Source of the DNA: Acidobacteriota bacterium
GTDB lineage: Bacteria; Acidobacteriota; Terriglobia; Terriglobales; Acidobacteriaceae
Direction: 5' to 3'
Assembly: GCA_003224855.1 (NCBI GenBank)
Contig: QHZY01000068.1
Location: 1-46,318, forward strand
DNA: 46,318 nt
The first letter of the stretch is position 1. Each line of letters starts with the position of its first letter. The translations under genes and the position numbers were made by a program. Below, in pieces: positions 1 through 8,673 of this stretch. The notes beneath the pieces are model-generated. The model made no database searches and was not told the origin of the DNA. It saw nothing but the letters and a program-made list of their open reading frames with translations.

Positions 1-387
1 TTGAATCGCAAGTTCGAGACTGCGCGGTCCTCGGTTCCGCGGCCGGAGGTGGATGGCGGCAAATCAAAGATCGGCATCATCGCCTACGGGACGTCGCACT
101 GGGCAATTGTGGAAAGCCGCGATCAGATGCGCAAAGAGTATGGGATGGAGGTGGATTACCTGCGGGTGAAGGCATATCCCTTCACCAGGGAAGTTCATGA
201 CTTCGTCAAGCAGCATGACCGGGTGTACGTGGTGGAGCAAAACCGGGACGCGCAGCTTTTGAGCCTGCTGAAGCTGGATGTGGAAGCCTCTCTGGTCACT
301 CGCTTGCGGAGTATGGCGCATATTCACGGACTTCCGCTCGACGCACGTTCTGTCACCGACGAATTGATGACTATGGAGGGCAAATAG
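1..387 (+). CDS. korA: 2-oxoacid:ferredoxin oxidoreductase alpha subunit, C-terminal part
   Basis: The reading frame is open from the first base, so this is the C-terminal end of a gene that starts outside the window; the TTG at base 1 is not a credible start. The 128 visible residues resemble the C-terminal transketolase-like domain of KorA-type alpha subunits, with a Rossmann-like IGIIAYGTSHWAI segment and a YVVEQNRDAQL segment. The enzyme oxidatively decarboxylates 2-oxoglutarate (or a related 2-oxoacid) to acyl-CoA and passes electrons to ferredoxin in the cytoplasm. The stop codon abuts the ATG of the beta subunit gene with no spacer, so the two are translationally coupled. Substrate choice between 2-oxoglutarate and other 2-oxoacids cannot be fixed from this fragment. 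Confidence 0.85.
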   Translation: MNRKFETARSSVPRPEVDGGKSKIGIIAYGTSHWAIVESRDQMRKEYGMEVDYLRVKAYPFTREVHDFVKQHDRVYVVEQNRDAQLLSLLKLDVEASLVTRLRSMAHIHGLPLDARSVTDELMTMEGK

Positions 388-1434
388 ATGGCAGCCACAC
401 CAACCAGCACTCCTCCGCCCAAGACCAATCGGATCGGCTTGGCGGTAATGGATTATCGCGGCGGCAAAACCACGCTCTGCGCAGGTTGCGGGCATAACGC
501 AATCTCTGAGCGCATTATCGACGCCATGTACGAAATGGGCGTAAAGCCCGAACGGGTGGCCAAACTGAGCGGAATCGGCTGCTCTTCCAAAACACCGGCC
601 TATTTCATGAATCGCGCCCACAGCTTCAATGCGGTGCATGGCCGTATGCCGTCAGTAGCTACCGGCGCGGTGCTGGCCAACCGCAATCTGCTCGGGGTGG
701 GCGTCAGCGGTGATGGCGATACAGCGTCCATCGGCATGGGGCAATTTGTGCACCTGATGCGGCGCAATCTCCCCATGATTTACATCATTGAAGATAACGG
801 CGTGTATGGTCTTACCAAGGGACAGTTTTCGGCCACTGCGGATCTGGGATCCAAGCTGAAAACCGGCGTCATCAATGATCTGCCGCCGGTTGACACCTGC
901 GCCATGGCGGTTACGCTTGGCGCAACTTTGGTGGCACGGTCTTTCTCCGGAGATAAGCGACAGCTGCACGCCATTCTGAAGGCAGCCATTGCACACAAGG
1001 GAACGGTCATGCTGGACGTGATCTCGCCCTGTGTCACTTTCAATGACCATGAAGGCTCCACGAAATCTTACAAGTACATGAAAGACCATGAAGAGCCGCT
1101 GCAGGACATCAGCTTTGTGCCCGCTTTTGAGGACATCAGCGTCGACTATGATCCGGGCACCACGATTGAAGTTTCCATGCACGATGGATCGAAACTGCGG
1201 TTAAGCAAGATCGAGGAGGATTACGATCCGACCGACCGTATCAAGGCTATTACTCGTCTGCACGAAGCGCACGAGAAAGGCGAGGTGCTGACCGGCGTGT
1301 TCTATGTCAACACCAAAACGCCAACCTTCCTCGAGCTGTTGAACATGACGGACGAGCCGCTTGCGACCTTGCCGGAAGCAGTCGTTCGCCCGGGCAGGGA
1401 AGTGCTGGAACAAGTGATGGAAGAGCTGCGCTAG
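388..1434 (+). CDS. korB: 2-oxoacid:ferredoxin oxidoreductase beta subunit (TPP-binding)
   Basis: This 348-residue protein is the thiamine-diphosphate subunit that works with the preceding alpha subunit. A CAGCGH motif lies at residues 31-36. The TPP/Mg motif GDGD is at 108-111, followed by EDNGVYGLTKGQ starting near 135, which completes the binding site. Length fits KorB proteins (about 340-350 residues). The ATG directly follows the korA stop and the ribosome-binding sequence GGAGG lies inside the end of korA. Together the pair provides a reductive or oxidative 2-oxoacid step using ferredoxin. The gene is intact. I prefer 2-oxoglutarate as substrate by similarity to KorB, but this is an inference. 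Confidence 0.9.
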   Translation: MAATPTSTPPPKTNRIGLAVMDYRGGKTTLCAGCGHNAISERIIDAMYEMGVKPERVAKLSGIGCSSKTPAYFMNRAHSFNAVHGRMPSVATGAVLANRNLLGVGVSGDGDTASIGMGQFVHLMRRNLPMIYIIEDNGVYGLTKGQFSATADLGSKLKTGVINDLPPVDTCAMAVTLGATLVARSFSGDKRQLHAILKAAIAHKGTVMLDVISPCVTFNDHEGSTKSYKYMKDHEEPLQDISFVPAFEDISVDYDPGTTIEVSMHDGSKLRLSKIEEDYDPTDRIKAITRLHEAHEKGEVLTGVFYVNTKTPTFLELLNMTDEPLATLPEAVVRPGREVLEQVMEELR

Positions 1435-1440
1435 TCTCTT

Positions 1441-1659
1441 TTAAGCTGCGCCTTCTTCGGGTTCGCCGGAGTGCTCAGGATTTTCTCCGGGCTCCGGAAA
1501 GTCGCTATCGGAAGACTTTACGAGGGGATCTTCCGTCCGATGTCCGAGTTGCCCGCTCATCGAACTGTTACCGGGCGCACTCGGGGAATCACTCTCCACT
1601 GCTCCTTTGCCGCAATCCTCATCTTTTTCGACTCGGTGGTTGTGCCTGGGATCGGTCAT
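1441..1659 (-). CDS. small acidic, probably disordered protein of unknown function
   Basis: A 72-residue frame starts at the ATG at 1659 (a TTG at 1695 would add 12 residues). The sequence is rich in Asp, Glu, Pro, Ser and Gly and lacks hydrophobic segments, ending in PEPGENPEHSGEPEEGAA. I do not recognise a domain. The purine-rich GGGGA just before the ATG is a possible but badly spaced ribosome-binding site. It is convergent with korB, ending 7 bases from its stop. The low-complexity composition gives an open frame some support, but a chance frame is possible. Confidence 0.4.
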   Translation of the reverse strand: MTDPRHNHRVEKDEDCGKGAVESDSPSAPGNSSMSGQLGHRTEDPLVKSSDSDFPEPGENPEHSGEPEEGAA

Positions 1660-1765
1660 TCCCCAATTATGGATTGATTCGAGCCCTTGAACCAAATTAA
1701 TTACAACATTTTTCTGGGCACGGTGTTAAAAGATTAGCCTGGGGCGGCTCGCAAAAGGAGAATTC

Positions 1766-1927
1766 ATGGCCAAAGCAGTTCTCGCAATTCTGGTAATGGC
1801 GATCTCGGCGTCAACAGTACAAGCGCAGTCGGCACCCCCTCCCAGTCACCCTAAGGCCGTGAAGCACCACGCCCACAAAGCGGGCAAGCATGGTAAGCAC
1901 CATCACAAGCACCATCAGGGCGCATAA
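1766..1927 (+). CDS. tiny secreted His/Lys-rich peptide
   Basis: This is a 53-residue open frame with a good ribosome-binding site (AAAAGGAG, five bases before the ATG). Residues 1-22 form a clear signal peptide (Lys3, a hydrophobic core AVLAILVMAISAS, cleavage after VQA or QAQ). The mature part is about 30 residues, opens with APPPSHP and is then nearly all His, Lys and Gly (HHHKHH near the end). Such a peptide could bind transition metals or polyanions in the periplasm; that is an inference from composition. It ends five bases before the stop of the convergent lysA relic. No family is recognised. Confidence 0.65.
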   Translation: MAKAVLAILVMAISASTVQAQSAPPPSHPKAVKHHAHKAGKHGKHHHKHHQGA

Positions 1928-1932
1928 CGGAC

Positions 1933-3041
1933 CTACACTGTCTCAGTTCTTAGCAGATCGCTTATCGTCTCGCGCCGGCGGATGAGGCGGATGGACTTTT
2001 CTTCGATCAGGACTTCCGCCGGGCGACGACGGGTGTTGTAGTTGGAAGCCAGAGACATTCCATAGGCACCTGCATCAAAAATCGCCAATAAATCGCCTTC
2101 TTCCATCCGTGGCAGCTTACGGTTTAGCGCCAGGAAGTCACCGCTTTCGCCAGCAGGTGTACTTTCAGGCCGCGAAGCGGCTTCAGGATGTAGTCAGCGT
2201 AGCCGGCGATGGTGTTCCTGAACTCATCTGTTGTGTGCGGGGTTGAGTCGTAAGAGATACCCAGCCCACCCCCGGCGTCCACAAATTCGATTTCATGGCC
2301 ATCGCGGCGCAGTTCGCGCACCAGGTCGGCAACCCGATGCATTGCCGCCGAAAAGGAACGCACGTCAGTTATCTGGGAGCCGATATGCACGCTCACGCCG
2401 GCCACCCGCAGATGACGTATTCCGCCAGCCCGGGCGTAGAGCATTCGGGCTTGTTCAATGGGCACGCCGAACTTGTGCTGGCGAAGGCCAGTAGAAATGT
2501 AAGGATGGGTATCGGCGGGTACATCCGGGTTCACTCGCAATGCAATCGGAGCGCGGCAACGTTGCCGGCCGGCGCATTCCGCCAGCTTCCAAAGTTCGCT
2601 TTCGCTTTCTACGTTGAAGAGAAGAATACGTGCCTTGAGCGCCAACAGCATTTCTTCATCTGTTTTTCCAACACCCGAAAAGGCCGTCCGCGGGGCTGAG
2701 CGGCGGCTGGCCCGCAGCACTCTCTCCAGTTCACCCCCTGAGACCACATCGAAGCCGCAGCCTTCCGCTGCCAGCAGCTTAAGAAGGTGAAGGTTGGGAT
2801 TGGCTTTTACCGAGTAACAGAGCGTGTGTGGAACCTGGCGAAACGCGCTCCTGAAATTGCGGACTCGATCGCGAATAGCCGAAGCCGAGTAAACGTAGAG
2901 CGGTGTACCGTAGCGTTCCGACAAATGATTGAGGCCAACACGGTCACAGTGGAGTACAGATGCAGCAGTGCTGAGAACAGTGGGCCGTGAAGTCCGGTAG
3001 CTAAACGCGCGAGGCCGCTCGAGGAAACCCTGGTCGCTCAC
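1933..3041 (-). pseudogene. lysA: diaminopimelate decarboxylase with an internal frameshifting deletion
   Basis: LysA converts meso-diaminopimelate to lysine using PLP. The GTG start at 3041 overlaps the stop of the upstream phosphatase gene by four bases (GTGA). The N-terminal 297 codons look normal: the PLP lysine in CYSVKANPN, HKFG, HIGSQI and EFVDAGGGLGISY. After KVHLL (base 2151) the frame runs into a stop at 2124. In the next frame, from base 2148 down to the TAG at 1933, the authentic C terminus continues: ESGDFLALNRKLP, then DAGAYGMSLASNYNTR. The usual block between them, with EPGR phosphate-binding and VDAAMNDLIRPSLYQA-type sequence (about 70 codons), is absent. As read, no functional enzyme can be made. 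It is either a true pseudogene or a misassembly. Confidence 0.85.
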
Positions 3042-4795
3042 GAGGGGTTTCCGTCACTCCTCACCTTGATGACGACGACCGTTTGATCATCGAACGGCTC
3101 GACTCCTGAGGCATGGTCGGCTACCGCCTGAAAGATCGTATCCACCACGGTCTGCGCAGGTAATTCCTTACTGCAGGTGATGATGTTTTCCACTTCCTTC
3201 CGAGCAAAAAGGTCGCCCGCGTGATTGCGGGCATCGAGGATACCGTCGCTGAAAAACACAAACATATCGCCGGGACTCGCCTTAAATTCCAGTTCGTCAT
3301 ATTCGGCGTCGTCGAAAAGGCCAAGAGGTAAGCCGGTGGCTTCAATCACTTCTATCTTGCCATCGTGACAGAACAAAGGGCGCGGCAGACCGGAGTTCGC
3401 GACCGTCAGCACCCGGGCTTCGTCGTCCCAGATGGCGTAGATAAGGGAAACAAACTGGCCTTCGATGCGGCGATCAGCAAGCGAGAAGTTGACGGCGCGC
3501 AGCATTTCGGCGGAGGAAGGCTCGATGGGCGCGTGCGAACGCAGGATGCCGCTCACCAAGGCTGCATAGATAGCCGCCGGGGCGCCTTTGCCGCTGACAT
3601 CGCCGATTACGATAGCCAGACGGGCCAGGGAATAATGAACGAAGTCATAGAGATCGCCGCCAATGGCGCGGGCGGGAACGAACTTTGCTGCGACCTCAAG
3701 GTTGCGCATGGTCGGATTATTGGGCGGCAGCAGCCGGAACTGGAGCTCTCGCGCCAGAGCAAGATCGCGCTCCAGGCGTTTCTCCTGTCTGGCGATCTCT
3801 TCATACAGGCGGGCATTCTCGATAGCGATTGCTACCTGGGCCGCCAAGGTCACGACTGTCCTCTTGTGGTCGTCGGTAAAAAAACCGCGGCGGGTGTGCT
3901 CGAGATCAAGCACGCCGATCACTTTATCTTTGTAGATAAGCGGAGCGGCCAGTTCGGAGCGAGTTTCGGGATTGAGCGAGATATAGCGAGAGTCTTTTTT
4001 TACATCGGGCACCAGGACGGCATGTTTATGCTGTGCGGCATACCCTACAACTCCGGTGCCGAGAGCTACGTCATGCTTCAGCTGAATATTCTCCTGAAAG
4101 CGCAAAGAGAAGCGGTGCTGCAGCTTTTCTCCGGCAGAGTCGAGCAGCAGGATGCTGAACATCTGGTAATCGATCAGCCGGCTGAGCAGTTCGGCGATGC
4201 GCTTGAACAGTTCGTCAAGATTCAGGATCGAGGTTAGCTCGCGCGCAATTTCGTTCAGCAGCAGCAGCGTACGGGCCTGGCGCGTAGTGCGAGTGTGCAG
4301 GCGGGCATTTTCGATTCCCACCGCCATACGCGAGCCGATCAGGGTTAGAAGGCGTTTGTGCTCTTCGGTAAAGTGGTCGGGAATGGGCGACTCGATGTCG
4401 ATGACGCCAATCACCCGGTTCTTGATGATGAGAGGCACAGCCAGTTCGGATCGGACATTGGAGATACCGGGTATATAGGCTTCGTGCTTTTCAACATCTC
4501 CAACCAGAATGGCTTCTCCCTGTTGAGCCGCCATCCCGGTAATGCCCTCGCCCAGTTTTATGCGAGTTTTTTCCGCTATATCGCTGGGATAGCCCAGGCT
4601 GAAGCGGATGCGCAGGTCCTGGTTTTTTTCGTTAACCAGCAGAATGGCAAAGATCTCGTAATCGATGACTTTACGCACCAGTTCTGCCACTCGGCGCAGA
4701 GTGGTGTCGAGGTCAAGGGTGGTATTTACAACGTCTGCCACCTCAAGCAGAAGAGGTTCGACCTTGATTTGCGTCTCTGGTTGCGCCAGTGTCAT
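3038..4795 (-). CDS. GAF-GAF-SpoIIE (PP2C-type) serine phosphatase, RsbU-like
   Basis: This 585-residue soluble protein has two tandem GAF sensor domains (about residues 20-165 and 185-335), a coiled-coil linker (EEIARQEKRLERDLALARELQ), and a SpoIIE/PP2C phosphatase domain (about 370-580). Metal-binding signatures are visible: GGDLYDF, IGDVSGKG, FSDGILDARN and FDDQTVVV. Such proteins dephosphorylate anti-anti-sigma factors in partner-switching systems, with the GAF domains reading a small ligand or redox signal. No anti-sigma or STAS gene lies nearby, so the partner is elsewhere. There are no membrane segments. It is the promoter-proximal gene of a pair with lysA, which it overlaps by four bases. 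It starts with ATG and has a weak AGGA ribosome-binding sequence. Confidence 0.88.
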   Translation of the reverse strand: MTLAQPETQIKVEPLLLEVADVVNTTLDLDTTLRRVAELVRKVIDYEIFAILLVNEKNQDLRIRFSLGYPSDIAEKTRIKLGEGITGMAAQQGEAILVGDVEKHEAYIPGISNVRSELAVPLIIKNRVIGVIDIESPIPDHFTEEHKRLLTLIGSRMAVGIENARLHTRTTRQARTLLLLNEIARELTSILNLDELFKRIAELLSRLIDYQMFSILLLDSAGEKLQHRFSLRFQENIQLKHDVALGTGVVGYAAQHKHAVLVPDVKKDSRYISLNPETRSELAAPLIYKDKVIGVLDLEHTRRGFFTDDHKRTVVTLAAQVAIAIENARLYEEIARQEKRLERDLALARELQFRLLPPNNPTMRNLEVAAKFVPARAIGGDLYDFVHYSLARLAIVIGDVSGKGAPAAIYAALVSGILRSHAPIEPSSAEMLRAVNFSLADRRIEGQFVSLIYAIWDDEARVLTVANSGLPRPLFCHDGKIEVIEATGLPLGLFDDAEYDELEFKASPGDMFVFFSDGILDARNHAGDLFARKEVENIITCSKELPAQTVVDTIFQAVADHASGVEPFDDQTVVVIKVRSDGNPS

Positions 4796-4873
4796 GTGGA
4801 AGTCCTAATAATATCAGCGCTGGGGGCGGCACTTGAGCGTGGGTGTTGATCGCTGATATTCAAAGGCCGAAGC

Positions 4874-5431
4874 TTAACCGTTTTCGCGCGGCAGCACGCA
4901 GATATCGGGCAGATTTCTGTAGCGCTCGGCGTAATCGAGGCCGTATCCGACCACGAACTCATCCGGGATCTGGAACCCTATGTAATCGCCTTTGATGGGC
5001 TGTTTACGGCGCGATGGCTTGTCGAGCAAGGCCGCGATTTTTAATGCTTTGGGCTGGTGGGCGAGGAACATTTTTTTCAGGAAGGTAAGGGTCAGACCGG
5101 TATCAAGAATGTCCTCTACCAGGATTATGTTCTTCCCTCGCATGGGCTGGTCCACGTCCTTGAGCAGGCGTACTTCCCCGGTTGAATCCCAGCCGTTTTT
5201 CAGTTCCTGGGCCGGGCTTGGGCGGTTGCCATAACTGGATACGCCAATGAAGTCGAATGAGGCGTCAAGGTGAACTTGCCGGGAGAGATCGCTAAGGAAA
5301 ATTGCCGCGCCTTTCAGCACGCCGACGAAGATGATCGATTCTCCGGCGAAATCACGCGTGATGTCGGCCCCTATGGCGGCCACGCGATATGCGATCTGCT
5401 CGCGCGATATGAGAACCCTGGGTTCTGTCAC
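4874..5431 (-). CDS. hpt: hypoxanthine phosphoribosyltransferase
   Basis: This 185-residue enzyme salvages hypoxanthine/guanine to IMP/GMP using PRPP. The PRPP-binding motif VEDILDTG lies at residues 105-112, and the purine-binding loop includes KPSRRKQPIKGDYIGFQIP and the FVVGYGLDY segment typical of the family. Length matches bacterial Hpt (about 175-185). The start is GTG at 5431, which gives the expected N terminus; no upstream ATG fits. It lies divergently from the UPF0173 gene, with about 100 bases between that must hold both promoters. Intact. Confidence 0.92.
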   Translation of the reverse strand: MTEPRVLISREQIAYRVAAIGADITRDFAGESIIFVGVLKGAAIFLSDLSRQVHLDASFDFIGVSSYGNRPSPAQELKNGWDSTGEVRLLKDVDQPMRGKNIILVEDILDTGLTLTFLKKMFLAHQPKALKIAALLDKPSRRKQPIKGDYIGFQIPDEFVVGYGLDYAERYRNLPDICVLPRENG

Positions 5432-5533
5432 GGGGCCTTTATCTTACCCGTAAGCTGCGCCAGCGCAAGAAATTTTGTGATTTACTGGTGGTGTTTGCCG
5501 GTCATCTCCCACGCCATTAAAATAAAAATCTCC

Positions 5534-6035
5534 ATGAATCTGAACGGGACAAAACTCACCTGGTTGGGTCACGCGGCGTTTCGGGTAGAGACTCCGGGCG
5601 GGAAAACGGTCTTGATTGATCCGTGGTTGAAGGGCAATCCAGCGTGTCCAGAATCCGAGAAGGAAGTAAAAAAAGTGGACGTCATGCTGTGCAGCCATGG
5701 CCATAGCGACCACATCGGCGACGCGGTTGAGATCGCGAAAAAGCACAACCCGGTGGTGGTTGGCATGGTTGAGTTGTGTGCCTGGCTGCAGTCCAAGGGA
5801 GTAAAACAGGCTTCCGGAGCTGTATAAGCCTGATATTGCGATGCTGCCGATTGGCGACTACTACACCATGTCGCCTCGAGAGGCCGCTTACGCGTGCTCA
5901 CTGCTCAAGCCGAAAACCGTAATACCGATGCACTTTGGAACCTTTCCGATTCTGACGGGAACTGTGGCGGAGTTTCGCAAGCTGGTCAAAGACGCTGAAG
6001 TGTTCGAAATGAAACCCGGTGTCACCGTTTCCTGA
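5534..6035 (+). pseudogene. UPF0173 metallo-hydrolase with an internal frameshifting deletion
   Basis: The first 91 codons match the beta-lactamase-fold UPF0173 family (YtkL-like): WLGHAAFRVETPGG, LIDPWLKGNP and the metal motif CSHGHSDHIGDAVEIA. After the QSKGVKQ region the frame stops at 5827. In the next frame the true C terminus resumes at 5817 with ELYKPDIAMLPIGDYYTM, then KTVIPMHFGTFP, ending at 6035. The middle of the protein, about 70 residues carrying the second metal region (HAGDT-type) in relatives, is missing. About 160 residues remain against 225-235 expected. It is followed closely by the methyltransferase, whose SD overlaps its end. As read it cannot give an active enzyme. Confidence 0.85.
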
Positions 6036-6048
6036 ACAGGAGAAAAAC

Positions 6049-6708
6049 TTGGCGAACAGCAATAACGCTTATTGGCGAATGGGTGGCATTACCGTGAATG
6101 CCGTGGAAGATTACGTCTACTCCATACTTCCGCCGCGTGATGAAGTGCTGGCCGAGATGGAAAACGAGGCTGCCAGCAATAACGTGCCTATTGTTGGGCC
6201 TGCGGTCGGGCGACTGTTATACCAGTTGGCGGTCATAAGCAAGGCAAAGTACGTCTTCGAAATGGGATCGGCGATCGGATATTCGACCATCTGGTGGGCA
6301 CAGGCGGTAGGCAGCGACGGGCGAGTTTTTTATACCGACGGCGATCCTAAAAATGCCGACCGGGCACGAAAGTATTTTCAGCGCGCCGGCGTCAGCGATC
6401 GAATTGTGGTTAAAACCGGCGACGCGCTGGAATTACTATCGGAAGAGAAACAGCAGTTCGACATCATCTTCTGCGATATCGATAAGAGCGATTATCCCCG
6501 GGCGCTTCGATTGGGGTTGCCTAAGTTGAAAAGAGGCGGATTGTTCGTTGCCGATAATGCGCTATGGAGCGGCAAGGTGGCGCAGAAAAACCCGGACAAG
6601 GAAACCGAAGCGATCCTTGAGTTCAACCGCATGCTTTATGAGACGAAGGACCTGTTTACCACCGTCCTGCCAATCAGAGATGGGGTGGCCGTGGCGGTAA
6701 AGAAGTAG
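6049..6708 (+). CDS. class I SAM-dependent O-methyltransferase (COG4122-type)
   Basis: I choose the TTG at 6049 because CAGGAG lies six bases upstream; GTG at 6019 would overlap the previous gene and lacks an SD. The protein of about 219 residues carries the SAM-binding FEMGSAIGYST, an acidic VFYTDGDP strand, FDIIFCDIDKSDYP metal/substrate residues, and GGLFVADNALWSG, the order seen in caffeoyl-CoA/catechol O-methyltransferase-like enzymes. The substrate is unknown. Its stop codon directly abuts the stop of convergent bshB1. Probably co-transcribed with the UPF0173 gene. Confidence 0.85.
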   Translation: MANSNNAYWRMGGITVNAVEDYVYSILPPRDEVLAEMENEAASNNVPIVGPAVGRLLYQLAVISKAKYVFEMGSAIGYSTIWWAQAVGSDGRVFYTDGDPKNADRARKYFQRAGVSDRIVVKTGDALELLSEEKQQFDIIFCDIDKSDYPRALRLGLPKLKRGGLFVADNALWSGKVAQKNPDKETEAILEFNRMLYETKDLFTTVLPIRDGVAVAVKK

Positions 6709-7470
6709 CTAAATCGATTTAACCGGAATAGTCATTACATCTTCGACCAGCCCGACTTCCTTCTGCACAAAGGGTTCGGCGTAGGTTACGCCCGCCATCA
6801 TTCCATAAAACCTGGCCGTAGCCTCAACTCGTGCCCGGATCTCCGCCTGGGCAGGGAAGATGTCCTGGCCTGCCTCCTGGTCACTGAACTGGGTTTTGTA
6901 TGCCATCAGAGACTGCAAACGTGCTTCGAATTGATGGCTGATATCAATTACAAATGTCGGTCGGATATCGAAGTACAGGGTTGCATAGATGATTTTAAAC
7001 GGGCGGTGGGGCGGAGCTTTGGTAGCAATGGTTTCGCTGAAGGAGGAATGTCGAGTGCTGAGCGCCTGATTTATATCAAGCTTGGCAAGTCCGGAGAGGA
7101 AACAAGCCTCATATCCCAGTATTGAGGTGGTGTAGTGATCGGGATGGCGGCCCTGCCAGTAGGGAAGAATGATCACTCGCGGCTGCTGCTCGCGGATAAC
7201 CTGCGCCACTTTAAGCCTGTTTTCCCAGTTGTTCTCGACTCGGCCGTCCGGAATGTCGAGCGCCTCGCGCCAGGAAACGCCAAGAATTCTGGCGGCGGCG
7301 GCAGCCTCTTGCGCGCGTTCTTCCGCGCTGCCGCGAGTGCCAAGTTCTCCACGGGTAAGATCCAGGACTCCGGTACGATGGCCGAGCTGCGCCATCTTGA
7401 GCAGTGTTCCGCCGCAAGTTTGCTCAACGTCGTCACGATGAGCGGCAATAGCTAGAACGTCGATAGGCAT
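6709..7470 (-). CDS. bshB1: bacillithiol biosynthesis deacetylase BshB1
   Basis: This 253-residue protein is a LmbE/PIG-L-type zinc deacetylase. The metal motif AAHRDDVEQTCGGT starts at residue 9 and HPDH lies at 109-112; GELGTRGS is also typical. BshB1 removes acetate from GlcNAc-malate during bacillithiol synthesis in the cytoplasm. It is slightly longer than usual because of an extra hydrophilic stretch (about residues 135-155, STRHSSFSETIATKAPPHRP) between conserved blocks. The start ATG at 7470 gives the normal MPIDVLAIAAH N terminus. No other bsh gene is adjacent. It is divergent from the permease gene. Confidence 0.85.
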   Translation of the reverse strand: MPIDVLAIAAHRDDVEQTCGGTLLKMAQLGHRTGVLDLTRGELGTRGSAEERAQEAAAAARILGVSWREALDIPDGRVENNWENRLKVAQVIREQQPRVIILPYWQGRHPDHYTTSILGYEACFLSGLAKLDINQALSTRHSSFSETIATKAPPHRPFKIIYATLYFDIRPTFVIDISHQFEARLQSLMAYKTQFSDQEAGQDIFPAQAEIRARVEATARFYGMMAGVTYAEPFVQKEVGLVEDVMTIPVKSI

Positions 7471-7584
7471 GAGTTTTGTTACTTCTCCTGAGCCGGCTAG
7501 TATTTTTGCATTATTCCTCGCGGAAGCCGCCCTCTGTAGAGTCTCGCACGAGCAAGTTGGTTCTTACATCCGGAGGACTGTCCT

Positions 7585-8673
7585 GTGGCCGCTCAAGTTT
7601 CCGCTCTTAATCTGGATTTATCTGAATCGCGCAGTACCGCCTGGCGCAGTCGTGTTATCGCGGTAACGTTGATGGCGATAATTGCAAGCATCTTCTGGAT
7701 CGACTCCCGCTACCCAGCACTGATAAAACGGTATCACGCCGGAACCAATCTGAAGGCGACAGGCGCATTGACCTTTGGCCAGGTTTACCAGGTGGACCCC
7801 GCCATGCCATTGTCGCGCCGGGTTTATCGCACCACGGTGAACTGGCTTGATGCCAACCGCATCGGAATGACATTCTCGTTCCTGTTCGGTCCCGCAGCGC
7901 TCACGTTTCTCTCCACTCTGCGGCGGCGACGCACCAACTCTCGTTATCTGAACACACTTCTTGGAGCTGTGAGTGGAGTGCCGCTTGCAGTTTGCACTAA
8001 TTGCGTTGCTCCCATTGCGCGCGGTCTTTATGCATCCGGCATGAGCGCAGAATCCGTGCTGGCCACCATGTTTGCGTCCCCGGCCCTGAACCTGGTTGTA
8101 CTGGCGATGACGTTTGTGCTTTTTCCGCTTCAGATTGCACTGTTGAAGCTGGGAACCGTCCTGTTCCTGATCTTCGTTTTCGTTCCCCTGGCGACGGCTC
8201 GTGAAGTCGGCAACGAACAGATTGCTTGCGTGATCGATGTGCCGGCGGCGGAAACCTGGACTCAGGCTGTGACCAGAACTCTCACTTCTTACGCTAAGAG
8301 CTTCTGGTATGTGTTCCGGGTGGCGTTTCCGCTGATGATTGTGGCGGCAGCTCTGGGCGCGCTAGTGGTGGAGATCGTGCCGCAGCAGGGTCTGGGCACT
8401 CAAGCCACGGCAATTGGGATTATCCTGGTCGCGATTGTTTCGGCGTTTTTACCCGTGCCGATGGCGTTTGATGTTGCGATTGCTTATATCGCAATGGCCA
8501 AGGGTGTGCCCATGCCTTATGTCGCCGCGATTCTCTGCACGCTGGGCATTGTGAGTGTGTATTCGCTGTCGGTGGTAGGGAAAACGATCTCCTGGCGAGT
8601 GGCTGCGTATGCCTATGGAACTGTGGTCGCGCTGGGGATTCTGGCAGGGGTGATCACCCGCGGTTGGGTGTGA
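7585..8673 (+). CDS. multi-pass permease of the DUF318/ArsP-like type
   Basis: This is a 362-residue integral membrane protein. A GTG start at 7585 is supported by GGAGGA eight bases upstream. Hydrophobic segments are visible near residues 22-40, 93-112, 123-138, 160-205, 250-275, 285-305, 310-330 and 338-360. A C-T-N-C motif at 137-140 in a PLAVCTNCVAPIARG context is reminiscent of the Cys motif in the DUF318 permease family. The two-repeat layout also fits. Family members move small solutes, and some export organoarsenicals, but nothing here fixes the substrate. It is somewhat shorter than relatives I recall, though I see no frame break. Confidence 0.6.
   Translation: MAAQVSALNLDLSESRSTAWRSRVIAVTLMAIIASIFWIDSRYPALIKRYHAGTNLKATGALTFGQVYQVDPAMPLSRRVYRTTVNWLDANRIGMTFSFLFGPAALTFLSTLRRRRTNSRYLNTLLGAVSGVPLAVCTNCVAPIARGLYASGMSAESVLATMFASPALNLVVLAMTFVLFPLQIALLKLGTVLFLIFVFVPLATAREVGNEQIACVIDVPAAETWTQAVTRTLTSYAKSFWYVFRVAFPLMIVAAALGALVVEIVPQQGLGTQATAIGIILVAIVSAFLPVPMAFDVAIAYIAMAKGVPMPYVAAILCTLGIVSVYSLSVVGKTISWRVAAYAYGTVVALGILAGVITRGWV

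Noticed and set aside
1-3. TTG at base 1 as a real start of korA
   Set aside because: The frame is open at the window edge and the family has several hundred more residues upstream.
2124-2160. Programmed ribosomal frameshift in lysA
   Set aside because: A frameshift alone would keep all conserved sequence, but a block of about 70 residues is missing at the same point.
3365-4237. Long open frame antisense to the SpoIIE phosphatase
   Set aside because: It lies wholly opposite a well-conserved gene and shows no motif; it is an effect of GC-rich codon usage.
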